The notes under the pieces were generated by a model. The model was not told the DNA's origin. It saw only the letters and a program-made list of their open reading frames with translations, and searched no databases. A stretch of 64,000 nucleotides of DNA, taken from contig JABFRV010000029.1 in the NCBI GenBank assembly GCA_013140975.1, positions 25,085 to 89,084 of the forward strand. The letters are read 5' to 3'. The DNA is from Saprospiraceae bacterium (GTDB taxonomy: Bacteria; Bacteroidota; Bacteroidia; Chitinophagales; Saprospiraceae). Every line of letters starts with the position of its first letter. The stretch's first letter is position 1. This document shows positions 7,822-16,900 of the stretch, one piece after another. A program made the translations under genes and the position numbers.

Positions 7822-8970
7822 TCAACCCCTCCGAAGATAAGTTGACAGCTTTATCAAAAAATCAAGGAGCAAGATACGAATATTTGCATTTCTCTGAATG
7901 GCAAAACTGCTTTCATCAAGAAGGTACACGATTTTCTCAATAGAATCGGGGTTTAATTGTGTGGAAATCTTTGAAGCATAGGAAATGAGTTCATTTCCCG
8001 AAATGGCAGTAGGACTATATGGCAATCGTAAACATAGATCCAAAAGTGTATTTAAAAAGCTAAAAAACTGTTTGATTTCATCCCGATTTAAGGCTGTAAT
8101 TTTTTCGATCCAGGCCATATATCCCAAAGGATCTTTCACATATGCTGCTTTAAACATTTGCTGAATTAGTTCCATATGCTTAATGCCCTCTTCCTCTATC
8201 CAATTCAGACACATGGACACATTTCCACCGCTAGCCAAGGCATATTCCTCCGCTTTCGGCTTGGCAAGTTTATACTTATCCATTAAAAATTCTGTCAGGT
8301 ACTTTTCTTCAACAGGACCCAATTGATACTCTTGGGTCCTGGATTTAACGGTTGATAATAATGCTTTAGAATCCTCAGAGAGTAAGATAAGGTATGAGTT
8401 TCCAGGCGGCTCTTCCAACAACTTTAAGAGTATATTAGATTCTTTTCCCAGATACTCCGGAAGCCAGATCAACATTACACTGCAATCTGATTCAAAAGGC
8501 TTAAAAGCCATTCTCTCAATGATACTTTTCGCTTCTGCTGCAGTGATATTCGCTTGTTTATTCTCAGCGTCTGAATCTTTCAACCAGTTCTGAACATTCA
8601 AGTATGGATTCTTTATTACCGAGTTTCTAAAATCCTGATAAAAGTCAACACAAACCGCACCTGCTCCAATCGTAGGAAAGCTATAATTAAGATCGGGATG
8701 AATCATATGACTTACCTTATAACATGATTGGCAAGTTCCACATGGCTTATTTTCATCCTTACAAAGCAGCATTTGTGCCAGATGCAAGCCAATTAATAAT
8801 TGTCCTGACCCAGCCGGTCCTGAAATAAGACTGCAATGTGGAAAATTTCCTTCTTTCACTACCTTATGTAATAATTGCAGAACGCGATCCTGAGATAATA
8901 TCTTATCAGACCAAAGATTCTTTGGATGTCGAATTTCCGGAACAACTAATTCTTCTTCTGCGAAAAGCAT
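7822..8970 (-). CDS. holB: DNA polymerase III delta' subunit
   Basis: 382 residues with the clamp-loader AAA+ fold. HCSLISGPAGSG matches the delta'/tau Walker A region, but the expected Lys is Gln (GPAGSGQ), consistent with a delta' subunit that does not hydrolyse ATP. A zinc-binding CxxCxxC (CGTCQSC) follows, then LLKLLEEPP in the sensor region, the signature of delta'/tau. It is part of the clamp loader that places the sliding clamp on DNA. The first 20 residues are longer than usual, but only this ATG fits and a -7 box sits immediately upstream. It is probably cotranscribed with the PSP1 gene. Confidence 0.88.
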   Translation of the reverse strand: MLFAEEELVVPEIRHPKNLWSDKILSQDRVLQLLHKVVKEGNFPHCSLISGPAGSGQLLIGLHLAQMLLCKDENKPCGTCQSCYKVSHMIHPDLNYSFPTIGAGAVCVDFYQDFRNSVIKNPYLNVQNWLKDSDAENKQANITAAEAKSIIERMAFKPFESDCSVMLIWLPEYLGKESNILLKLLEEPPGNSYLILLSEDSKALLSTVKSRTQEYQLGPVEEKYLTEFLMDKYKLAKPKAEEYALASGGNVSMCLNWIEEEGIKHMELIQQMFKAAYVKDPLGYMAWIEKITALNRDEIKQFFSFLNTLLDLCLRLPYSPTAISGNELISYASKISTQLNPDSIEKIVYLLDESSFAIQRNANIRILLLDFLIKLSTYLRRG

Positions 8971-8974
8971 GGAG

Positions 8975-8982
8975 CAAATATA
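8975..8982 (-). promoter_or_regulatory. Candidate -7 box (TATATTTG) of holB
   Basis: Exact TAnnTTTG only 4 nt from the holB ATG. If used, the transcript would begin at or within a few nt of the start codon, giving a leaderless mRNA. Confidence 0.45.
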
Positions 8983-9061
8983 AAGCTCTGAAGCTAAAAA
9001 GCTCTGAAGCTCTAATTAAAGTTACAAATGTTATTAAAGCTATAAATGCTATAAACTACTA
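8982..9061. repeat. Short-period degenerate repeat array
   Basis: AAAGCTCTGAAGCT occurs twice (8982 and 8998), followed by looser units of the form TTAAAGCTATAAATGCTATAAA. A 20-base segment (9027-9046) recurs exactly at 23854-23873. Confidence 0.6.
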
Positions 9062-9078
9062 AAGCAGGGGAGACAAGT

Positions 9079-11382
9079 CTATAGTTGCATATTTTAAAAA
9101 TTATATCTCTTGAATACTTATTCAATTTAATTCAAACTTATAATTTTTAAAATGCTTAATAAAATTGTTAACTTGCTCTTTATCAGATTCATTTTCAATA
9201 AGACACTTATCTAGATTATTCAAAATTATTTTGACATTTTCTTTATTTAAGTCTACATAACGAATAAAATGATTAAATTTTTTTAAATTACAATTATTTA
9301 AATGCCTTATTGCAAGTTCAGTTAAAAATTCAGGTCCATGTTTAAAACTCTTTAATACTCCTGTAGCAATCCAATCTGAGATATTACTTTCATTAACCGA
9401 AGCAATATAAATAGATTCAAAAAGACTATTATTAGCAGTTTTAATAAGAATATTAGCTATTGGATAGTTAAGCTTATAGGTATTAAAGTTTTCAATAATC
9501 GCTTCTTGTAATATAGAAGAATCAATAATCTGTATATCTGTGCGACCTAAGTAGTTTAAATGACTGTAAATGAATCCTGATAACTCATTACTTAAGCAAT
9601 CTGATTTTTGCTCTTTAAATTTTTTAATGTCATTATAAATTTCATTAGAATAGTTAATGTATTCGTCTTGGAGTAATTCAATAATAAGCTGTCTTTGAAA
9701 AGTTTGATCAATTTTTAATTTTTCATTTAAACCCCAAATAGCCATTATGCTATCATACTTGATGCTATTTAGAGTATAGCAGTCAAATTGACCTTGATTA
9801 ATGCTAGTATCATAATTGTTACTATTAATTTTTCTTTTTTTTAGTTTCTTTGATTCTAAATGACACGAAGAAGCAAGATAAAAATCTTTAAGTAAATTAT
9901 ACTCATCTGAATTTATAGCATGTTCAACAATTGTTTGCTTAAGAAAATACTTATAAAATTCTTCAACCAGCTTTTTATGCTCTTCATATTTGGTTGTCAT
10001 ACTTCCGAATCTAGTATCCCAAGTCGAATCAAAATATAGTCTATAATCATAATAAATTCTATAAATAGAATCAAGTTTTTCAAATTGATTATTGATTCTC
10101 CAATTCTTTAATATTCTCTTTGAATTATTTATGCTTACGGGTAAGTTTATTCCAATAATTTTTCCATCTTTGCTTATGTCGCTACCATTAATTATTACTC
10201 CTTTCTGCGAAGGTGAACGAAATGTATCTAAAATTGACTTTTCATAAGAGACAATAGGTTTATTTCCAAATATATAGTACTTAAGACTATCTACGTCTTG
10301 GCAAAATAAAATGCTATTTTGCAGAATTAAAGTGATTATAATTTTAATCTTGTATTTTAATTTTTCTTCCATTGGTAACCTTCTATTTTTTTTGATGGAT
10401 CATATGACCAATCATAGTCGTTAAGTATATGTTTGTCTTTATAACTTTTCTTTCTACATTCTTCTTCTTCATATTTAGTTCTAACATTTTCACCACTCAA
10501 ATTAAGAAATTTATACTTATCATTATAAATACCAGCTTTTATCTTTTCATCAAAACCATATGACTTATTACTAATTTCAAAAGTATCGGGGAAGTAATCA
10601 TCATCCATGTCATATTCATTATCATAACCATTTGGCCAAAGTAAATAATAAACATTTGTGTGATACATTTCATGAAGCAATGTACTTGTAAATGCTTCAA
10701 TAGCATCAATATTTACTAAGCCTCCGCCAATAGGAGGTTGCAGTTCACTTTTTGTGTAACCATTAACATTTCCAATAATAATCTTTCTGGTATTGTCATG
10801 ATCTATTCCCACTCTTTGCCACCTATTATCTGTTGTTTTTAAACCAGTACCTTCTGTAACTATTGTAACAACATGACTGTGCGCACCTGCGGAAATTGTA
10901 TTCTTACTAGTAGGGTATTGAAAGTCTCCGGTATTAGAGAACTCTATTGGAATAGTAGCACTTGACTTTGTGCTATTCCATGTAAATCCTACTTGAGGAA
11001 AGGGATTAATTGTTGCTAGTAAAATAGGTTCGGTATTATTTAATCCTTTTGATAAAGCTGCATTTTTCCAATAATAAAACCAATTGGGTACAGAATTATC
11101 ATGAATATTATTATCATATCTTCTGAAGAATACTTTCATTGTTTTAGTTGGGTTAGGTGCTGGGTCAGTACTTAGAACAACATCAGTACCTCGCTCTAAC
11201 TTTACAACTCCATAAGTATCTCCAAAATCATTGTTATTTGTTGGTAGCTTATTAGCAGGGATGAATGCTTTTCCTTTCTGAGCCCAGATATTTGGTATTA
11301 ATGGTTTTAGATCCCAATAATTATCAGAGCCACCACCTCCTAATTTCCAAGTCATATTATTAAATGGTGGTTGACCCAGTGC
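9079..11382. repeat. 2.3-kb tandem duplication, copy A
   Basis: This segment repeats at a fixed offset of 2326 bp (copy B). All stretches compared by eye are identical, and the encoded proteins match residue for residue. It holds one complete secreted-protein gene and an N-terminally truncated copy of the HExxH protein gene. Confidence 0.95.
9122..10372 (-). CDS. Secreted protein of unknown function, duplicate copy A
   Basis: 416 residues, identical to the product of the copy at 11448-12698. The N-terminus (a KLKYKIK basic stretch, then IIITLILQNSILFCQ) is a signal peptide, so it is exported. The rest is rich in Lys, Asn, Ile and Leu with helix-like character and no recognised domain or T9SS tail. 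Its start overlaps the 3' end of the truncated HExxH reading frame by 16 bp, as in the other copy. The upstream gene is broken in this copy, so expression may depend on read-through from copy B. Confidence 0.75.
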   Translation of the reverse strand: MEEKLKYKIKIIITLILQNSILFCQDVDSLKYYIFGNKPIVSYEKSILDTFRSPSQKGVIINGSDISKDGKIIGINLPVSINNSKRILKNWRINNQFEKLDSIYRIYYDYRLYFDSTWDTRFGSMTTKYEEHKKLVEEFYKYFLKQTIVEHAINSDEYNLLKDFYLASSCHLESKKLKKRKINSNNYDTSINQGQFDCYTLNSIKYDSIMAIWGLNEKLKIDQTFQRQLIIELLQDEYINYSNEIYNDIKKFKEQKSDCLSNELSGFIYSHLNYLGRTDIQIIDSSILQEAIIENFNTYKLNYPIANILIKTANNSLFESIYIASVNESNISDWIATGVLKSFKHGPEFLTELAIRHLNNCNLKKFNHFIRYVDLNKENVKIILNNLDKCLIENESDKEQVNNFIKHFKNYKFELN

Positions 11383-11451
11383 TTTGCAAGATGTTTCTTC
11401 TGCACTATAGTTGCATATTTTAAAAATTATATCTCTTGAATACTTATTCAA
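10357..11451 (-). pseudogene. N-terminally truncated duplicate of the secreted HExxH protein gene
   Basis: From KALGQPPFNN onward it is identical to residues 79-420 of the intact copy (12683-13945), including HEMYH and the DxDxDxxxDxxE loop. The first 78 residues, with the signal peptide, are missing. The open frame is extended by about 22 codons of unrelated sequence across the duplication junction to a TTG that overlaps the end of the preceding gene; this is unlikely to be a real start. Without an export signal the product would stay in the cytoplasm if made. Probably non-functional, unless the assembly is wrong here. Confidence 0.75.
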
Positions 11452-13708
11452 TTTAATTCAAACTTATAATTTTTAAAATGCTTAATAAAATTGTTAACTT
11501 GCTCTTTATCAGATTCATTTTCAATAAGACACTTATCTAGATTATTCAAAATTATTTTGACATTTTCTTTATTTAAGTCTACATAACGAATAAAATGATT
11601 AAATTTTTTTAAATTACAATTATTTAAATGCCTTATTGCAAGTTCAGTTAAAAATTCAGGTCCATGTTTAAAACTCTTTAATACTCCTGTAGCAATCCAA
11701 TCTGAGATATTACTTTCATTAACCGAAGCAATATAAATAGATTCAAAAAGACTATTATTAGCAGTTTTAATAAGAATATTAGCTATTGGATAGTTAAGCT
11801 TATAGGTATTAAAGTTTTCAATAATCGCTTCTTGTAATATAGAAGAATCAATAATCTGTATATCTGTGCGACCTAAGTAGTTTAAATGACTGTAAATGAA
11901 TCCTGATAACTCATTACTTAAGCAATCTGATTTTTGCTCTTTAAATTTTTTAATGTCATTATAAATTTCATTAGAATAGTTAATGTATTCGTCTTGGAGT
12001 AATTCAATAATAAGCTGTCTTTGAAAAGTTTGATCAATTTTTAATTTTTCATTTAAACCCCAAATAGCCATTATGCTATCATACTTGATGCTATTTAGAG
12101 TATAGCAGTCAAATTGACCTTGATTAATGCTAGTATCATAATTGTTACTATTAATTTTTCTTTTTTTTAGTTTCTTTGATTCTAAATGACACGAAGAAGC
12201 AAGATAAAAATCTTTAAGTAAATTATACTCATCTGAATTTATAGCATGTTCAACAATTGTTTGCTTAAGAAAATACTTATAAAATTCTTCAACCAGCTTT
12301 TTATGCTCTTCATATTTGGTTGTCATACTTCCGAATCTAGTATCCCAAGTCGAATCAAAATATAGTCTATAATCATAATAAATTCTATAAATAGAATCAA
12401 GTTTTTCAAATTGATTATTGATTCTCCAATTCTTTAATATTCTCTTTGAATTATTTATGCTTACGGGTAAGTTTATTCCAATAATTTTTCCATCTTTGCT
12501 TATGTCGCTACCATTAATTATTACTCCTTTCTGCGAAGGTGAACGAAATGTATCTAAAATTGACTTTTCATAAGAGACAATAGGTTTATTTCCAAATATA
12601 TAGTACTTAAGACTATCTACGTCTTGGCAAAATAAAATGCTATTTTGCAGAATTAAAGTGATTATAATTTTAATCTTGTATTTTAATTTTTCTTCCATTG
12701 GTAACCTTCTATTTTTTTTGATGGATCATATGACCAATCATAGTCGTTAAGTATATGTTTGTCTTTATAACTTTTCTTTCTACATTCTTCTTCTTCATAT
12801 TTAGTTCTAACATTTTCACCACTCAAATTAAGAAATTTATACTTATCATTATAAATACCAGCTTTTATCTTTTCATCAAAACCATATGACTTATTACTAA
12901 TTTCAAAAGTATCGGGGAAGTAATCATCATCCATGTCATATTCATTATCATAACCATTTGGCCAAAGTAAATAATAAACATTTGTGTGATACATTTCATG
13001 AAGCAATGTACTTGTAAATGCTTCAATAGCATCAATATTTACTAAGCCTCCGCCAATAGGAGGTTGCAGTTCACTTTTTGTGTAACCATTAACATTTCCA
13101 ATAATAATCTTTCTGGTATTGTCATGATCTATTCCCACTCTTTGCCACCTATTATCTGTTGTTTTTAAACCAGTACCTTCTGTAACTATTGTAACAACAT
13201 GACTGTGCGCACCTGCGGAAATTGTATTCTTACTAGTAGGGTATTGAAAGTCTCCGGTATTAGAGAACTCTATTGGAATAGTAGCACTTGACTTTGTGCT
13301 ATTCCATGTAAATCCTACTTGAGGAAAGGGATTAATTGTTGCTAGTAAAATAGGTTCGGTATTATTTAATCCTTTTGATAAAGCTGCATTTTTCCAATAA
13401 TAAAACCAATTGGGTACAGAATTATCATGAATATTATTATCATATCTTCTGAAGAATACTTTCATTGTTTTAGTTGGGTTAGGTGCTGGGTCAGTACTTA
13501 GAACAACATCAGTACCTCGCTCTAACTTTACAACTCCATAAGTATCTCCAAAATCATTGTTATTTGTTGGTAGCTTATTAGCAGGGATGAATGCTTTTCC
13601 TTTCTGAGCCCAGATATTTGGTATTAATGGTTTTAGATCCCAATAATTATCAGAGCCACCACCTCCTAATTTCCAAGTCATATTATTAAATGGTGGTTGA
13701 CCCAGTGC
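11405..13708. repeat. 2.3-kb tandem duplication, copy B
   Basis: The second copy of the duplication. It ends inside the intact HExxH protein gene, after GACCCAGTGC. Between the copies lie 22 bases (11383-11404) that match the corresponding 13709-13730 at only 14 positions. Confidence 0.95.
11448..12698 (-). CDS. Secreted protein of unknown function, copy B
   Basis: 416 residues with an N-terminal signal peptide ending near LFCQ. No recognised domain; mostly helical in appearance, with scattered cysteines and no T9SS sorting tail. Its ATG overlaps the last 16 bp of the intact HExxH protein gene, so the two are almost certainly translated together and may act as a pair, for example protease with inhibitor, substrate or partner; this is inference. 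An identical second copy lies downstream. Confidence 0.8.
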   Translation of the reverse strand: MEEKLKYKIKIIITLILQNSILFCQDVDSLKYYIFGNKPIVSYEKSILDTFRSPSQKGVIINGSDISKDGKIIGINLPVSINNSKRILKNWRINNQFEKLDSIYRIYYDYRLYFDSTWDTRFGSMTTKYEEHKKLVEEFYKYFLKQTIVEHAINSDEYNLLKDFYLASSCHLESKKLKKRKINSNNYDTSINQGQFDCYTLNSIKYDSIMAIWGLNEKLKIDQTFQRQLIIELLQDEYINYSNEIYNDIKKFKEQKSDCLSNELSGFIYSHLNYLGRTDIQIIDSSILQEAIIENFNTYKLNYPIANILIKTANNSLFESIYIASVNESNISDWIATGVLKSFKHGPEFLTELAIRHLNNCNLKKFNHFIRYVDLNKENVKIILNNLDKCLIENESDKEQVNNFIKHFKNYKFELN

Positions 13709-13945
13709 CTTATAAGATATTTCCTCAGTTACTACAGCATTAGTAACAGGATCAGTACCACTTACTACTACTTTCCATTTTTTAGAACTCTTAAAGTCAT
13801 CAATTACTAATTGATTCACACACTCCACATTCAAGCCATTCCCTCCGGGTGGCCCAGGGTTATTATCCTGTACTTGTGAATGAATGGAGTTTAGCATAAA
13901 TGCATTTAAGAGTAGAAACGAAATTGATTGATTTATAATTCTCAT
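12683..13945 (-). CDS. Secreted putative zinc metallopeptidase (HExxH), intact copy
   Basis: 420 residues. The signal peptide spans roughly residues 1-23 (FLLLNAFMLNSIHSQ). HEMYH at 316-320 matches the zinc-protease HExxH motif within a hydrophobic helix (TSTLLHEMYHTNVYY). Shortly after, DMDDDYFPDTFE (337-348) has Asp/Glu at positions 1, 3, 5, 9 and 12, like an EF-hand or thrombospondin type 3 calcium loop. The third zinc ligand is not evident, so peptidase activity is probable rather than shown. No T9SS tail. It lies 8 bp after the large adhesin gene and overlaps the gene for the unknown partner, suggesting one operon of exported proteins. I do not recognise the family. Confidence 0.7.
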   Translation of the reverse strand: MRIINQSISFLLLNAFMLNSIHSQVQDNNPGPPGGNGLNVECVNQLVIDDFKSSKKWKVVVSGTDPVTNAVVTEEISYKALGQPPFNNMTWKLGGGGSDNYWDLKPLIPNIWAQKGKAFIPANKLPTNNNDFGDTYGVVKLERGTDVVLSTDPAPNPTKTMKVFFRRYDNNIHDNSVPNWFYYWKNAALSKGLNNTEPILLATINPFPQVGFTWNSTKSSATIPIEFSNTGDFQYPTSKNTISAGAHSHVVTIVTEGTGLKTTDNRWQRVGIDHDNTRKIIIGNVNGYTKSELQPPIGGGLVNIDAIEAFTSTLLHEMYHTNVYYLLWPNGYDNEYDMDDDYFPDTFEISNKSYGFDEKIKAGIYNDKYKFLNLSGENVRTKYEEEECRKKSYKDKHILNDYDWSYDPSKKIEGYQWKKN

Positions 13946-13953
13946 ATATTGGA

Positions 13954-16900
13954 TTATTTTTTAATGATTTTATAAACTCCAATGACCTCTTCTGATGACT
14001 TAACAGTTATGAAGTACATACCTTGACTCAAATCCTTCAAGTTACACTCTTTGACACTTCTACCTTTTTGCACATTTACGTCTTTATAAGTCTTCATCAC
14101 CTTACCTGTAGGGTCGTGAATGATATAATCTATAATCTGTAAGTCAGTTGAGGTAAATATGAAATTGACATTGTCTTGAGTTGGGTTGGGATACATACCC
14201 TCAATAGCTAAATTTCTTGTTATTCTAGATGATATATCTGGGTACTTAATCTGGTTACCACTTGTCCTTGGGTCTATTATAAATACAGTTGCATTGCAAT
14301 CATAATCAATTCCGTTTACAGAATTTCCATTAAATTGAATATTGGGTCCATTAAAGGTCGTTAATAGTCCAAACTTATTATCGGTAGAAACAACTCCATC
14401 AATGAGATTATCTGATCCTTGGCCCGTTGATTGAAGATAGCTGATTAAATTATTTTGAACATTATACCTTATCATAAAAATATCTTTCAATTCAGAACTC
14501 ATTGAATTGTTTACACTTATATTCATGTCACCTTTGAATGTACCAGAAAGGTAATAATCAGCATTTAATTCGTCTGGCACAATAGATTTAACTTCTAAAG
14601 ATTGTGAACTTGTTATGGTATTAATAAATCCAATGGCAGGGTTTTGAATATCAAAAATACTTGCATAATTGATTGAATCATCCAGTGAAGAATAATTCAC
14701 AATTGCTTTATGATATCCTAATTGAGCAGAATAGATTGAATTAATAGTACCATTAACAGGAATAGAGCTTGTTGTCCAAGTGCTATTCGAGCTGTTAAAT
14801 GAAATTATATCTATAGCAGGAATAGTTGATGTATTATTAGTAGATATAACTGTCAAACCACTATTGGATTTTACTATTTTCGCATCTGAAGGAATTGAGT
14901 TCATCGGCAAATCTAAAGGACTTCCTGTTAGATTATTATTGAGGTTTACAATTTTTAAACTAACTCCTAGATTGCCTGTACCATTATCATATGGATAATT
15001 ACTAATTAATAAGTCTGCAGATCCATTAGGATTCATCAAAACATCAAATAACTTAGTATAAGAATCATTGAATAACAATGAAGAATTAACAAATATTCCA
15101 TTCCCATCAAAATCAATCTTAATGACATTCGGATCGTCATTATTAAGCAAGATACTGCTTCCAATACCTTCAAGTTTAGTTGCATTAGCCAATAAAGAGA
15201 ATCCTGTTCCTTGTTGTATTAGGTCAATAATATTGAATTCCCAATCATGCGCATCTGGAATATTAACTTGTGTGTGACGCGAATTAACAAATATTCCATT
15301 CTGATCATAAAATGACATTTTAATAGCTTTTCCATTAAATCCAAATGATACAAATGCATTTAAGTTATTTAAATAATGGAATTTGGTTGGGCAGTCTTTT
15401 AGACCTGGAGGCTCCAGGCAATTTGGCGCATTAGGATTTTCACATTTGGCATAAGGAACTACTTTCTCTTTATAAAGGTCATGATGATAAGTCAGTGTTT
15501 GAGAATTTTCAGGATATCCCCAACATTCATGTGTTTCCTTACATTTTCCTTCTTTATCGTCATAACAATATTTTAAATCTGAAATATAGGCTTCTATTTC
15601 AAAATGTGTATCAAACCCACCATTATAAATATACTTTCTTTGATAAGTTCCACACATTTTATTTTTATAAGTAGGCCAAAATGAAATAATAGCGTTGTAG
15701 ATATCACTAAAGTTAGTCTTAAATATAATTGGGTCATCTATTCTTTCTTCAAAGGTTAAATTAACTTGAGGGCAATTTACTCTAACCCAGTCACCCCTAG
15801 ATCTGTAAATTTTTTTATCACCATTAGGGCTTTGAAATACACAAACGCTACCTTCAATACATTCATTGCTTTCTTTATCATGTATTGTAACCTTATGAAT
15901 ATCACCTTGCAAATTTTCAGTAGTATTTCCACAGGTATAACTTAGTGTACATTCTATTTTTTTAAAATCTTCTGTAAGTTCAGCAGGCTGTGAAAATTGA
16001 AATTTACCATCACAATAAAATTCTTGCTTACAAGCAGGTGGAGTGCTTACTATTTTAGATGAAAGCCGTGGAAAAACATTAAAGTAGTGCCTAGATACAC
16101 AGCCGGCGCCATCTGTTAATACTACATATGGCAGCTGAAAAGGATTGTTTATTCTATAAGCAGTAAACTTAAATTTAAATATGCCTTTATTTTTTTCCTC
16201 AGAATCTAAGCCATTTGAAGTATAACAATCCATACTAAATGGCGGAATCATATCAGAACCATGTACTTTAAAAGTAATTATCATTTCATCACGATTCCAG
16301 CAATATGTATTACCGCTTACGTCGACATTATAATTGCTATTTATACAATCTCTTAATTTTAATGTTATACTTTTACAGTCAGAAGAATAACAAGTATAGT
16401 CTCCTGGTGCCAAATTTTCTAAGAATCTCCCTTCGTTCTTAAATCCGTTAGGTCCAGCCCATGTATAAGAGCATGTAGTTTCTCCGGTCATAATAATTTT
16501 ACCATTATTCTCTCCACTACTAGGATGAAATATGAGAGGTAATTTTGTACAATAACTTCCTGTCTTATACGGGCAACATGTTTGTTTTATTTGGATTTTT
16601 TGAGAGCACCCATTATTATCCGTTACTGTAACATAAATTGGATTACTGTTGTTAACTTGAAGATATTTTTCATTGCTAGTTGTTCCATCAGGCCATATAT
16701 ATGTAAAAGGCCCATCACTATTTTCATGCAATATTACGTGATTATAATTTATGCTTCCAACTAAACATTCCTGTTGTACATTTACTTTAGGCAAAATATC
16801 AACATATCTACATAAGTATTTATACTTTGTCCCACAATAAATATTCACACAATACTCACCTGAAGAATTTATTTCAATTGACCTTTCGTTAGAGCCGTTT

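Noticed and set aside
7822..8970. Damaged clamp-loader ATPase because the Walker A Lys is Gln
   Set aside because: Delta' subunits commonly lack a working ATP site; other signatures are intact.
10357..11451. A complete gene starting at TTG 11451
   Set aside because: The start lies across the duplication junction, the first codons are unrelated to the family, and the signal peptide of the intact copy is missing.
9079..13708. Composite transposon or insertion sequence around the duplication
   Set aside because: No transposase, no terminal inverted repeats and no target-site duplication were found.
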